From Nocardioides pinisoli (GTDB lineage Bacteria; Actinomycetota; Actinomycetes; Propionibacteriales; Nocardioidaceae): a DNA stretch of 64,000 bases. Positions 8,727 through 17,289 of the stretch are shown one piece after another. The first letter of the stretch is position 1. Each line of letters opens with the position of its first letter. Below the pieces are notes generated by a model. It was not told the DNA's origin and ran no database searches. It worked only from the letters and a program-made list of their open reading frames with translations. The stretch lies in NCBI RefSeq assembly GCF_024199985.1, contig NZ_JANARS010000003.1:186001-250000 (forward strand), read 5' to 3'. A program made the position numbers and the translations under genes.

Positions 8727-10118
8727 CTGTCATGTCTCAGGACATCGGTGACGAATCTGTATCAGGACATCGGTGACACTTCGGATGGTGTTGGTGGTGA
8801 CACTTCTGCCCTGAGTCTGCGTCGGTGGCAGCGAATGAACCCCTCGATCCCCGTGTCCGTCTGGCGATCTCGCAGTGGCCTGATGATGCGCCGCGCGGTG
8901 CGGTGTCGACCTTTTGTGCCGAGCACGGCATCTCCCGCAAGACGTTCTACGAGCTACGCAGGCGCGCTCGTGAGGATGGGCCGGCGGCGGTGCTCGAGCC
9001 TCGGACCCGACGGCCGAGGACCAGTCCGTCGAGGCTGATTGAGGGGGTCAAGGCGCAAGCCCTCGACGTGCGAGCCGCGTTGGAGTCCTCTGGGTTGGAC
9101 CATGGCCCGATCAGCGTGCACGACAAGATGCAGACGATGGGCCTGACCCCGGTGCCCTCGATTGCGTCGTTGGCCCGAATCTTCCGCGAGTCCGGCGTGG
9201 CTCGATTCGAGCCGCGCAAGAAGCCCCGCTCGGCATGGCGTCGGTTCGTCTACCCGGCACCGAACGCGTGCTGGCAGCTCGATGCCACCGAGTACGTCCT
9301 GACCGGCGGGCGGAGCTGGGTGATCTTCCAGCTCGTCGATGACCACTCCCGCTATGCGGTGGCCTCACACGTCGCGCGGAGCGAGAACGCGGCGGACGCG
9401 ATCGTCGTGTTCGATAAGGCCGTGGCTGCCCACGGTGTGCCACAGCGGCTGCTGTCCGACAACGGGGCGGCGCTCAATCCCTCACGTCGCGGTCACCTGG
9501 GCCAGCTCGTGGAGCACGTCTCCTCGCTGGGTGTCGAGGCGCTCACCGGCAAGCCTTACAAGCCGACCACCCAAGGCAAGAACGAACGCTTCCACCAGAC
9601 CCTGTTCCGCTACCTCGACAAGCAGCCGCTGGCCAGCACGCTGGCCGAACTGCAGGCACAGGTCGACGCGTTCGACCTCATCTACAACACCCAGCGTCCT
9701 CATCAGGGGCTGCCGGGTCGGGTCACCCCGCACACTGCATGGCAGGCCACCGCGAAGGCCGATCCACCACGCCCCAAGCCCGACCGGCCACGTCGCGAGC
9801 CACCGGTGAGCGACGCGTTCCGACGGCCCCGGGTGCAACAACCCCCGAATCTACCCGCCGACACCGTGCTGAAGAGGCTCAGCACCGCGGGCACCTTCAG
9901 GCTGGACTCCGTCACCTACCTCATCGGCGGCCGCTACGGACTCGCCCACGTCTTGGTCGTCATGGACGGCAACGACCTCACCATCACCGATCTGGACGGC
10001 GAGATCCTCATCGAGCACACCCGTCCAGCACCAGGAGTGACCTACGTCGGCAACGGCAGACCTCCGGGCATGCCCCCCAAACCCCCGGAAGTGTCACCGA
10101 TGTCCTGAGACATCACAG
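8727..10118 (+). mobile_element. complete IS481-family insertion sequence
   Basis: About 1.39 kb, bounded by 26-bp inverted repeats with one mismatch (8727-8752 and 10093-10118). It is flanked by a 14-bp direct repeat, GGGGTCGTTGTCGG, at 8713-8726 and 10119-10132, which is the target duplication. A second copy of the inner end, TCAGGACATCGGTGAC, occurs at 8763-8778, 26 bases inside the left end. One intact transposase ORF fills the element and its stop codon lies within the right inverted repeat. The element landed just upstream of the DUF222-HNH gene. Confidence 0.9.
8825..10108 (+). CDS. IS481-family DDE transposase
   Basis: 427-residue transposase with an N-terminal helix-turn-helix (ISRKTFYELRRRAREDG, about 34-50) and an rve-type catalytic core. 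The acidic triad is in QLDATEY, LSDNGAAL and GKNERFHQTLFRYL. The frame is open throughout, so it may be active. GTG 8825 is taken as start; an ATG at 8835 is out of frame. It cuts and joins the ends of the element that encodes it. The C-terminal part after the core (about 320-427) ends within the right inverted repeat. Confidence 0.9.
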   Translation: MAANEPLDPRVRLAISQWPDDAPRGAVSTFCAEHGISRKTFYELRRRAREDGPAAVLEPRTRRPRTSPSRLIEGVKAQALDVRAALESSGLDHGPISVHDKMQTMGLTPVPSIASLARIFRESGVARFEPRKKPRSAWRRFVYPAPNACWQLDATEYVLTGGRSWVIFQLVDDHSRYAVASHVARSENAADAIVVFDKAVAAHGVPQRLLSDNGAALNPSRRGHLGQLVEHVSSLGVEALTGKPYKPTTQGKNERFHQTLFRYLDKQPLASTLAELQAQVDAFDLIYNTQRPHQGLPGRVTPHTAWQATAKADPPRPKPDRPRREPPVSDAFRRPRVQQPPNLPADTVLKRLSTAGTFRLDSVTYLIGGRYGLAHVLVVMDGNDLTITDLDGEILIEHTRPAPGVTYVGNGRPPGMPPKPPEVSPMS

Positions 10119-10155
10119 GGGGTCGTTGTCGGTGGTCGAGCGTAGGGTCGAACAC

Positions 10156-11706
10156 ATGATCGAAGTGCTGGCAGGGCCCGGAGCAGGTGAGGTCGAGGAC
10201 CTCACCGCCCGTGACCTGCTCGCGCTCGCCCGCGACCGCAAGGCGACCGAGGACCGGGCTGCGGCCGACCTTCTCACGATCGCTGCGCAGTGGGCGGACC
10301 TGCACCCGCCGGAGTCGATCCACGAAGCGGCCGTGTTCTCTCTCCCTGCTGGCGGTCGTGAGCATGAGGAGCCCATCGCGGGTGAGGGGTGCCCGCTGGT
10401 GGCGGAGTTCTGCGTCGCCGAGCTCGGCAGCGTCCTCGGGATCTCGACGACGGCGGCGAAGAAGCTCATCGGCCACGCCCTCGAGCTGCGGCACCGCCTG
10501 CCCCGCCTGTGGGCGCAGGTGCACGCCGGCCGGGTGCCGGCGTGGCGGGCCCGGCTGGTCGCGGAGACCACCATCCACTCCTCCCCGTCGTTGACCCGTG
10601 AGGCTGCGGCGTTCGTCGACGCGCAGGTCGCCGTCGTGGCCGGGAAGGTCGGCCCCGCCCAGCTCGACCGGCTCGTCGCCGAAGCCATCAAGCGCTACGA
10701 CCTCGCCGCCCCCGACCCGACGAAGGATCCGGAGGACGGCTGGCTCTACGTCGACCCCCGCCACGCCAGCATCGACACCCAGGACGTGCACTACGCCGGC
10801 ACGATGCGGATGGAGGCCGAGCTCGGCATCGCCGACGCCCTCGACGTCGACCGCGCCCTCGTCCACGGTGCGGCCACGTTGAAGGCACTGGGCTCCACGG
10901 AGTCGCTGAACGTCCGACGCGCGAAGGCTCTCGGGGACCTGGCCCGCACCCAGACCGCCCTCGACCTCCACACCCGAGGCACCGGCACCGCAGCCCAGAC
11001 CACCGGCACCAGCACGGACCCCGACAGCAGCACGGACACCGACAGCGACAGCGCCACGGGCGCCGTCCCCGACGGGCTGCCGGCCGCGCGGGAAGTCGTG
11101 CTGCACGCCCACTTCGACGCCACCCTCGACGGTCTGTCGACGGTGTTCGGGCCCACCGGCCGGCTCGAGGAAGGCCAGCGGCTGGTGCTGCTCGACCAGA
11201 TCAAGTCGTGGTGCGCCGACACCCGCACCAGGGTCACCATCAAGCCCGTCATCGACCTCAACGCCGACCTGGCGACCGAGGCCTACAAGGTGCCCGACAG
11301 GCTGCGCGAGCAGGTGATTCTCCGAGACCGCACCTGCGTCTTCCCCTGGTGCACGCGCCCGGCGCGGCGAGCCGACATCGACCACGTCATCCCGCACGAC
11401 CCCGACGCCGCCGCAGAAGGACGCGAACAGCCCGGACCCACCGCCACGTGGAACCTGGCCTGCCTGTGCCGGTTCCACCACCGGTTGAAGACGCACTCGG
11501 CCTGGCGCTACGAGATGGTCGCGCCCGGCACCTTCGAGTGGACCAGCCCGCACGGGCACCGGTACCGCCGCGACCACACCGGCACCGAACGCATCGAGCC
11601 GGAACGGGATCTCGTGACGGGCGCCACTACGCTTTCCCCGACCAGCGCGCTCGACCCAGCCGCAGCGCTGGATCCGCCCGGCATCCCACGCCCCCGCCGA
11701 CGATGA
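10156..11706 (+). CDS. DUF222 and HNH-endonuclease domain protein (13E12-repeat type)
   Basis: A 516-residue protein of a family that occurs in many copies in actinobacteria and is called 13E12 repeat proteins in mycobacteria. The N-terminal DUF222 region (about 15-300) includes GISTTAAKKLIGHALELRHRLP and RVPAWRARLVAETT. A Thr/Ser/Asp-rich linker follows at about 275-305. The C-terminal HNH motif is RDRTCVFPWCTRPARRADIDH, then WNLACLCRFHHRLK (histidines and the zinc-type cysteines present). The fold suggests metal-dependent nuclease activity, but function is not established. ATG 10156 lies 23 bases past the IS target duplication, so the insertion has removed or replaced its promoter; only a weak GTAGGG precedes the start. 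Confidence 0.8.
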   Translation: MIEVLAGPGAGEVEDLTARDLLALARDRKATEDRAAADLLTIAAQWADLHPPESIHEAAVFSLPAGGREHEEPIAGEGCPLVAEFCVAELGSVLGISTTAAKKLIGHALELRHRLPRLWAQVHAGRVPAWRARLVAETTIHSSPSLTREAAAFVDAQVAVVAGKVGPAQLDRLVAEAIKRYDLAAPDPTKDPEDGWLYVDPRHASIDTQDVHYAGTMRMEAELGIADALDVDRALVHGAATLKALGSTESLNVRRAKALGDLARTQTALDLHTRGTGTAAQTTGTSTDPDSSTDTDSDSATGAVPDGLPAAREVVLHAHFDATLDGLSTVFGPTGRLEEGQRLVLLDQIKSWCADTRTRVTIKPVIDLNADLATEAYKVPDRLREQVILRDRTCVFPWCTRPARRADIDHVIPHDPDAAAEGREQPGPTATWNLACLCRFHHRLKTHSAWRYEMVAPGTFEWTSPHGHRYRRDHTGTERIEPERDLVTGATTLSPTSALDPAAALDPPGIPRPRRR

Positions 11707-11817
11707 CCCCGCCCCGCACCCCGCCACCCACCAGGTAGCGGGGCCACCGGCATGCCCTGACCCCACCGAAACCGGAAGGGCCCCGAGGCACGACCCGCCA
11801 CTCCGTACGCTCGGGTC

Positions 11818-12507
11818 GTGCCCGAGCTGCTCGTCACCGCCGTGGCGCTCGGGGTCGCCGGGATCGATCCTGCCGGCCTGCTGCTGGCGCTGGGTGCCCT
11901 CGCCGCAGGTGGTCGCGAGCGGACGGTGCTGATCTTCACGGCCATCGTCGTCGCTGGCACCGCGCTCCTCGGCACGGCCCTCTCGCTGACTCTCGGTCAG
12001 CGGCTGCAGGACTTCGACTGGGCCTCTGCGCTGCCGCCCGACTGGCTGGGGGCGACGATCGAGGCCCTGCTCGCCGTCGCGCTCCTCGGCTGGGCAGCGT
12101 TGCGGATCCGTCGGCCTGAGGTCCGGCCGCCGCGGCCAGCGAAGAAGGGCCGGACAGGTACGGCGTTGCTGGGAGGCGGCGTCCTGTTCGCGCTCTCGGC
12201 CCCGCTCGACCCCACGTTCGTCGGCCTGGTCGTCATCGCCGGGCGCGGGGAGCCGGTTCCCGCCGTCGTCGCGGCGCACGCGACGTGGATCGTCGTGAGC
12301 CAGCTGCCGCTCGTCGCGCTGGCCGTCGCCATCACCCTGCGGAGGCACGACCGCGCAGTGACGTGGCTGCGCGACCTCATGCCCCGGGCCCGCCCCTTCC
12401 TGGCGCACCTGGGCACCGCCGCACTCGCGGTCGCCGGAGCGGTCATGGCACTGGACGCCGCCTGGTGGATCGTGACGGGGTCGTTCCTGCTTCCCGACCC
12501 CACCTGA
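11818..12507 (+). CDS. integral membrane protein, possibly GAP/LysE-like exporter
   Basis: 229 residues with about six hydrophobic segments (roughly 5-25, 38-58, 73-90, 113-135, 145-170, 195-220) and a short basic loop (RPPRPAKKGR) in the middle. The opening VALGVAGIDPAGLLLAL and the internal APLDPTFVGLVVIAG resemble the small-molecule exporter superfamily that includes GAP (Sap-like) and LysE proteins, but I cannot assign a substrate. It starts at GTG 11818, has no close partner upstream, and faces the flavin oxidoreductase gene 24 bases away. Confidence 0.55.
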   Translation: MPELLVTAVALGVAGIDPAGLLLALGALAAGGRERTVLIFTAIVVAGTALLGTALSLTLGQRLQDFDWASALPPDWLGATIEALLAVALLGWAALRIRRPEVRPPRPAKKGRTGTALLGGGVLFALSAPLDPTFVGLVVIAGRGEPVPAVVAAHATWIVVSQLPLVALAVAITLRRHDRAVTWLRDLMPRARPFLAHLGTAALAVAGAVMALDAAWWIVTGSFLLPDPT

Positions 12508-12531
12508 CCCCCCGCGACGTCGCTCACCCCG

Positions 12532-13500
12532 TCACCCCACGACCTCCCGGAGCATCCGGTCCGAGGCGAGGAGTGCGTCGCGGTCGTGGGTCGAGGTGCT
12601 CGCCAGCAGCTCGTCGGCTCCCGTGCGTTCGGCCATGGCCTCGAGGCGGCGGCGCACCGTCGCCGGGCTGCCGGCGACCGCACGGTCGAGCGAGGCCTCG
12701 ACCCGTCGTCGTACCTGCCCCGACCAGGTCGCGTCACGGATGGCCGCGACGCTCTCGAGCGGCGGGAACTCCCCCGTCTGGCGCGACACCGCCATCGCCC
12801 AGGCCTCGGGCAGGGCGAGCTCGCGCGCGGTGGCGTCGTCGTCGGCGACGAGCGCGTCCAGCGAGATCGTCACCCGCGGGGCGCTCCCCGCGTGCGGCAC
12901 GAACGACCGGCGGTAGCGGGCGAGCGCACCGGCGAGCTCGTCGGAGCCGAGGATCGGTCCACCCACGACGACGGGCAGGCCCAGCCGCGCCGCGACCTCG
13001 AGCCCGTGTCCGGTGGCGAGCAGGTGCATCGGCACCGGGCTGCCGGTGGCCGGGCGGGCGGTCACCTCGGCGGTGCCCTCGAGGTAGCCCCGGAGCTCGA
13101 CGAGGTCGTCCTCGAAGCCGTCGCCGTCCTCGTGGTCGCGACGCAGCGCGCGGCGCACGGGCGGCGTGAAGCCGTGCGACCGGCCGAGGCCGAGGTCGAC
13201 CCGCCCCGGGTGCAGGGCGTCGAGCACCAGGAACTGCTCGGCGACCACCAGCGGCTGGTGCAGCGGCAGCATCACCCCGCCCGAGCCGATCCGGATGCGG
13301 TCGGTCCGCGCGCCGATGGCGGCGAGGAGGACGGCCGGCGTCCCCGAGGCGATGCCGGGCACGGCGTGGTGCTCGGCGACCCAGAACCGGTCGTAGCCGA
13401 CGCGCTCCGCGTGCACGGCCCTGGCCACGGTGGCCTCGAGGGCGGCGGCGTCGGACGCGCCGGCGCGCGTCCTGGAGCGGTCGAGCAGGGAGAGCCTCAC
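12532..13500 (-). CDS. LLM-class flavin-dependent oxidoreductase
   Basis: 322-residue luciferase-like monooxygenase homolog, probably using F420H2 or FMNH2. Family markers are RVGYDRFWVAEHH (about 34-46), GSGGVMLPLHQPLVVAEQF (73-91) and LHPGRVDLGLGRSHG (96-110). Start GTG 13500 is preceded by GGAGCAGGG. It ends convergently near the membrane protein at 12507. Substrate is unknown; the subgroup is common in actinomycetes and the sequence alone does not settle the cofactor. Confidence 0.85.
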   Translation of the reverse strand: MRLSLLDRSRTRAGASDAAALEATVARAVHAERVGYDRFWVAEHHAVPGIASGTPAVLLAAIGARTDRIRIGSGGVMLPLHQPLVVAEQFLVLDALHPGRVDLGLGRSHGFTPPVRRALRRDHEDGDGFEDDLVELRGYLEGTAEVTARPATGSPVPMHLLATGHGLEVAARLGLPVVVGGPILGSDELAGALARYRRSFVPHAGSAPRVTISLDALVADDDATARELALPEAWAMAVSRQTGEFPPLESVAAIRDATWSGQVRRRVEASLDRAVAGSPATVRRRLEAMAERTGADELLASTSTHDRDALLASDRMLREVVG

Positions 13501-13555
13501 CCCTGCTCCAACGCGTCACGGCGCCGGCGGCATCCCCGGGAGGATGACGCGGCCG

Positions 13556-13810
13556 TCACGCTCCCAGCGCGGTGCGCAGCCGGGTCTCGTCGACGCGCCA
13601 GAAGTCGTGCTGCCGGCCGTCGACGAAGGTCACCGGGATGTCCTCGCCGAAGCGGTCCTCGAGCTCGTCGTCGGTGGTGATGTCGACCTCCTCGAAGGAC
13701 TCCCCCAGGTCGTCGCACACCGAGGCGACGACCTCCCGGGCGGCGTCGCAGAGGTGACAGCCGGGGCGGGTGTAGAGCGTGACCCGGGCGCTGCCCGTCG
13801 GGGTGCTCAC
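13556..13810 (-). CDS. glutaredoxin-like (thioredoxin-fold) protein
   Basis: 84 residues with a CxxC redox site in LYTRPGCHLCDAARE (residues about 12-26), the cis-Pro region DIPVTFVDGR, and the short length of the DUF836/glutaredoxin-like group. GTG 13810 overlaps the stop of the acyl-CoA synthetase as GTGA, so the two are coupled. A comparable small thioredoxin-fold gene stands near hemA in M. tuberculosis (Rv0508, from memory), which fits the wider gene order here. Confidence 0.85.
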   Translation of the reverse strand: MSTPTGSARVTLYTRPGCHLCDAAREVVASVCDDLGESFEEVDITTDDELEDRFGEDIPVTFVDGRQHDFWRVDETRLRTALGA

Positions 13811-15369
13811 GGGAGCAGCCCCTGCACGCGACGTCGCTCGAGCCCCCGCAGCCGGCCCTTCTGCACCTTGCCCGTGGCGGTGAGGGGCAGCTCGTCGACG
13901 ACCTCGATGCGGGCCGGCCGCTTGAATCGCGCGAGGCGGACGACGGCATGGGCGCGGACCGCGTCCTCGAGGTGGGTGCGACCGCCCGCGACGCCGCCGA
14001 CCGGCACGACGTAGGCCACGACCGCCTCTCCGGTCTCCTCGTCGGGCGCGCCGACGACGGCGGCGTCCGCGACGCCGTCGACCTCCCGGATCACGTCCTC
14101 CACCTCGGTCGGGTAGACGTTGAAGCCGCTGACGATGATGAGCTCCTTGACCCGGTCGACGAGGAACAGGTCGCCGCTCGCGTCGAGGAAGCCGACGTCG
14201 CCGGTGGCGTACCAGCCGTCGGCGTCCGGGCCGTCGGCACCGTCGGGCCAGTAGCCGCTGAAGAGGTTGTCGCCGCGCACCTGGATCTGGCCGGGGTCCT
14301 CCCCCTCGACCTGCCCCCACGTCTCGTCGACCAGGCGCAGCTCGATGCCCGGCAGCGCCGCGCCGACCGATCCGGCCCGCGGTTCGTGGCTGCAGAGCGT
14401 GCTCGTCACGACGGGCGACGCTTCGGTGAGCCCGTAGCCCTGGTGCACGGGGATGCCGGTGATCGACGTGAACTGCTCGATCACCTCGGGCTCCAGCGGC
14501 GCCGACCCCGACAGCACCAGCCGGACCGGTCCGAGCCGCTCGCGCAGGTGCTCGTCGGGGAGCCAGTGGGCGAAGACGGGCGGAGCGATCGGTACGACGC
14601 TGCACGCCTCGTCGTCGATGAGGTCGAGCACCGACTGCGGGTCGAAGCGCTCGACCAGCAGCAACCGGGCGCGATGTCGGAGCACGCCGCCGAGCACGGC
14701 GTTGAGGCCGTAGACGTGGAAGAGCGGCAGCACCCCCAGCACGACGTCGTCGCCGTGCATCATCGGCGGCTGCACTGCGGCGACCTGCTCGATGTTGGCG
14801 AGCAGCGCCCGGTGGCTGAGCATCGCAGCGCGGGGCAACCCAGAGGTGCCGCTGGTGTAGAGCAGGGCGGCGAGCTTCTCGGGGTCCGGCAGCGGCGGCA
14901 CGGGTCGTACGACGTCCGCGCGGAGGTCGTCGAGGGCGAGCTCGCCCTCGCCGGGGGCGGTGCCGGTGACGACGACCGTCGGCCGGGCGACGTCGGGATC
15001 GAGCTCGTCCAGCGCCGCGCGTACGGCGTCGAGCGCGGTCTCGTCCGCGAAAACGAGGCGGGTGCCCGAGTCCGCGACCATCCGGGCGAGCTCACCGGGC
15101 GTGGAGCGCGGGTTGACCGGGACGGCGACGACCTGGGCGCGGAGCACGCCGAGGTAGGTGGTGACGAACTCGATGCGGTTGCCGACGGCGATCATCACCC
15201 GCTGCCCGGCGCGTACGCCGTGCGTCCCGAGGCCGGTCGCGAGGCGGCTCACCTCGTCCTCGAGCCCGGCCCAGGTGAGCGAGCGGCCGCCGCTCTCGAC
15301 GAGGGCCTGCCGGTCGGGGACGTCGTCGGCAGCCTCGGCCACCAACGCGGAGATGTCGTTGCGCGGCAT
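13807..15369 (-). CDS. long-chain acyl-CoA synthetase / AMP-dependent ligase
   Basis: 520-residue adenylate-forming enzyme that activates a carboxylic acid as acyl-AMP and transfers it to CoA. The phosphate-binding loop is LLYTSGTSGLPRAAMLSH (about 175-192), the adenine motif is GYGLTEASPVV, the hinge region is GWYATGDVGFLDASGDLFLVDRVKELIIVSG, and the catalytic lysine near the end is in LTATGKVQKG. ATG 15369 has GGAAGG eight bases upstream; the much longer open frame above it is antisense to the HAD gene. It is divergent from the HAD phosphatase with only 57 bases between starts. Confidence 0.9.
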   Translation of the reverse strand: MPRNDISALVAEAADDVPDRQALVESGGRSLTWAGLEDEVSRLATGLGTHGVRAGQRVMIAVGNRIEFVTTYLGVLRAQVVAVPVNPRSTPGELARMVADSGTRLVFADETALDAVRAALDELDPDVARPTVVVTGTAPGEGELALDDLRADVVRPVPPLPDPEKLAALLYTSGTSGLPRAAMLSHRALLANIEQVAAVQPPMMHGDDVVLGVLPLFHVYGLNAVLGGVLRHRARLLLVERFDPQSVLDLIDDEACSVVPIAPPVFAHWLPDEHLRERLGPVRLVLSGSAPLEPEVIEQFTSITGIPVHQGYGLTEASPVVTSTLCSHEPRAGSVGAALPGIELRLVDETWGQVEGEDPGQIQVRGDNLFSGYWPDGADGPDADGWYATGDVGFLDASGDLFLVDRVKELIIVSGFNVYPTEVEDVIREVDGVADAAVVGAPDEETGEAVVAYVVPVGGVAGGRTHLEDAVRAHAVVRLARFKRPARIEVVDELPLTATGKVQKGRLRGLERRRVQGLLP

Positions 15370-15414
15370 GCCTCGATCCTTCCACAGCCGGCCTGCGTCG
15401 GAGGCGGGCGAGGC

Positions 15415-15420
15415 TAGGCT
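15415..15420 (+). promoter_or_regulatory. -10 box of a leaderless promoter for the HAD gene
   Basis: TAGGCT lies six bases before the GTG at 15427, so the transcript would begin at or next to the start codon. Confidence 0.6.
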
Positions 15421-15426
15421 TGACGG

Positions 15427-16314
15427 GTGACACCGTCCGAGCGACCCCGGCGCCTCAACCTGCAGCAGCGCTCGGCCCTCGCAGGCGAGGCCGCGGCGGC
15501 GTCCGCGGAGGTCGAGAGCGCCCTCACGATGCCCAGCGACCCCACCGCTGCTGCCTTCTTCGACGTCGACAACACCGTCATGCAGGGCGCGAGCATCTTC
15601 TACTTCGCGCGCGGGCTGCACCGTCGCCGGTTCTTCACCACGAGGGAGATCGCCTCGGCGGCCTGGAAGCAGGCCTACTTCCGCATCGTCGGCGTCGAGG
15701 ACCCCGAGCACGTGGCCGAGGCCCGCAACTCCGCGCTGTCGTTCATCGCCGGCCACACCACCGCCGAGCTCGAGGAGCTGGGCGAGGAGATCTTCGACGA
15801 GGCGATGGCCCACCGCGTCTGGCCCGGCACCCGCGCCCTGGCGCAGCTCCACCTCGACGAGGGGCAACGGGTCTGGCTGGTGACGGCGGCGCCGATCGAG
15901 ATCGCCAGCATCATCGCGCGCCGGCTCGGCCTCACCGGTGCCCTGGGCACGGTCGCCGAGCACGTGGACGGGGTCTACACCGGGCAGCTGGTCGGCGACC
16001 TGCTGCACGGGCCGGCCAAGGCCGAGGCGATCAAGGCCCTCGCGGAGCGCGAGGGCCTCGACCTCGGCCGCTGCTCGGCCTACTCCGACTCCAGCAACGA
16101 CCTCCCGATGCTCTCGCTCGTCGGCGACCCGTGCGCCATAAACCCCGACGCCCGGCTGCGCGCCCACGCCCGGGCCAGCGGCTGGCGCATCCACGACTAC
16201 CGCACGGGGCGCAAGGCCGCTCGTGTCGGCCTCTTCGGCGCCGCCGTCGCGGGCGCGGTGACGGGCGCGGTCGCGGCCGGGGCCAGCCTGCGCCGGCGCG
16301 ACCACCCCGCCTGA
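15427..16314 (+). CDS. HAD-IB family phosphatase (SerB1-like)
   Basis: 295-residue haloacid-dehalogenase hydrolase. Motif I is AAFFDVDNTVM (nucleophile Asp in DVDNT, near residue 46), motif II is VWLVTAAP, the motif III lysine is in GPAKAEAIKAL, and motif IV is AYSDSSNDLPML. The C-terminal region about 265-285 is hydrophobic (GLFGAAVAGAVTGAVAAGA) and may bind the membrane. The layout matches mycobacterial SerB1 (Rv0505c) by position and family; phosphoserine is a possible but unproven substrate, and lysophospholipid or other phosphate esters are alternatives. The start is set by the leaderless -10 box. Confidence 0.85.
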   Translation: MTPSERPRRLNLQQRSALAGEAAAASAEVESALTMPSDPTAAAFFDVDNTVMQGASIFYFARGLHRRRFFTTREIASAAWKQAYFRIVGVEDPEHVAEARNSALSFIAGHTTAELEELGEEIFDEAMAHRVWPGTRALAQLHLDEGQRVWLVTAAPIEIASIIARRLGLTGALGTVAEHVDGVYTGQLVGDLLHGPAKAEAIKALAEREGLDLGRCSAYSDSSNDLPMLSLVGDPCAINPDARLRAHARASGWRIHDYRTGRKAARVGLFGAAVAGAVTGAVAAGASLRRRDHPA

Positions 16315-16318
16315 CGAT

Positions 16319-16333
16319 GTAACTGGAAGTTAC
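16319..16333. promoter_or_regulatory. inverted repeat upstream of the sigma-factor gene
   Basis: GTAACT-GGA-AGTTAC is a perfect 6-bp inverted repeat 68-82 bases before the sigma-factor ATG, directly after the HAD stop codon. It is a plausible operator; a developmental regulator such as BldD would be a reasonable candidate, but the match is not strong enough to name one. Confidence 0.35.
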
Positions 16334-16400
16334 TCACGGGTTCACAAGGCCGACCCGGGCCCCTATCGTGGATGATGCTGCAACCGGGAGGGGACACCGC

Positions 16401-17210
16401 ATGCGGTCGACGAACGACCTTGATCGTGCCTTCGAGCACGGCATGGACGCGCTACGGCGCGCGGTCGTCGCTGCCCTCGCGCCGCGGCCCGCCCTCGGGC
16501 TGTCGATGGAGCCGGCGCTCGTGCCGGCCGGTCACGTGCTGCTCGCCGAGACCGCCGCCCCGGGTGCGACGTCAGGTGGGACCACCTCACCCGGTGGCTC
16601 CGGCGGCGCCGTGGGCGACGAGGACCGGGCGACGTCCTCGGAGGTCGACGAGGCCGAGCGCGAGCGGCTGATCGCGCTCGTCGAGCTCGCCCGCGCCGGC
16701 GACAAGGAGGCGTTCGGCCTCCTCTACGACCACTACCAGGCCTCGGTCTACCGCTTCCTCTACTACCGCGTGCGGTCGCAGACCCTCGCCGAAGACCTCA
16801 CCTCGGAGACCTTCTTCCGGGCGCTGCGCAGCATGAACAGCTTCCGGTGGCAGGGCAAGGACTTCGGCGCCTGGCTGATGACCATCGCCCGCAACCTCAC
16901 GATGGACCACTTCAAGGCCGGTCGCACGCGCCTCGAGCTGACCACCGAGGACATGAGCCCCCACGACGACACCACCGAGGGCCCCGAGGGCGCGGTCATC
17001 GCCGGCCTCACCAACGAGGTGCTCCTCAAGGCGCTCACCGAGCTGCCGGTCGAGCAGCGCGAGTGCCTCATCATGCGGTTCCTTCAGGGATTGTCGATCG
17101 CGGAGACCGCGAAGGCCCTCGACCGCTCCGACGGCGCGGTCAAGCAGCTCCAGCTGCGCGGCGTACGCAATCTCGCCAAGCTGCTGCCGGAGGGGTTGAG
17201 AGACGCGTGA
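16401..17210 (+). CDS. ECF RNA polymerase sigma factor, BldN-like
   Basis: 269 residues. Sigma region 2 (about 100-170) shows GLLYDHYQASVYRFLYYRV, EDLTSETFFRALRSM and FGAWLMTIARNLTMDHFK; region 4 (about 205-262) shows LPVEQRECLIMRFLQGLSIAETAKAL and GAVKQLQLRGVRNL. A low-complexity N-terminal extension of about 85 residues precedes region 2, as in Streptomyces BldN, where it is removed by proteolysis. ATG 16401 has GGGAGGGG eight bases upstream. The next gene encodes a DUF5667 protein, the family of the BldN anti-sigma RsbN. It would direct transcription from CGTAAC-type promoters, two of which are seen in this window. Confidence 0.85.
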   Translation: MRSTNDLDRAFEHGMDALRRAVVAALAPRPALGLSMEPALVPAGHVLLAETAAPGATSGGTTSPGGSGGAVGDEDRATSSEVDEAERERLIALVELARAGDKEAFGLLYDHYQASVYRFLYYRVRSQTLAEDLTSETFFRALRSMNSFRWQGKDFGAWLMTIARNLTMDHFKAGRTRLELTTEDMSPHDDTTEGPEGAVIAGLTNEVLLKALTELPVEQRECLIMRFLQGLSIAETAKALDRSDGAVKQLQLRGVRNLAKLLPEGLRDA

Positions 17211-17217
17211 CACACCC

Positions 17218-17246
17218 CGTAACCCCTGCCTCGTCTGGCTCGTTCG
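17218..17246 (+). promoter_or_regulatory. candidate BldN-type promoter of the DUF5667 gene
   Basis: CGTAAC (17218-17223), 17 bases, then CGTTCG (17241-17246), in the 79-base gap between the sigma gene and its neighbour. It agrees with the BldN consensus except for the last two -10 bases. In Streptomyces rsbN is itself a BldN target (from memory), so this fits a feedback loop. Confidence 0.45.
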
Positions 17247-17289
17247 TCCCAGTGGGAGCACCCGCCAGCAGTGAGACAGGACGACCGCG

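Noticed and set aside
13807..16305. N-terminally extended acyl-CoA synthetase of 832 residues
   Set aside because: The extra part is antisense to the HAD phosphatase, and a good ribosome site marks ATG 15369.
16319..16400. BldN-type autoregulatory promoter before the sigma gene
   Set aside because: GTAAC is present, but no CGTT box follows at 16-17 bases.
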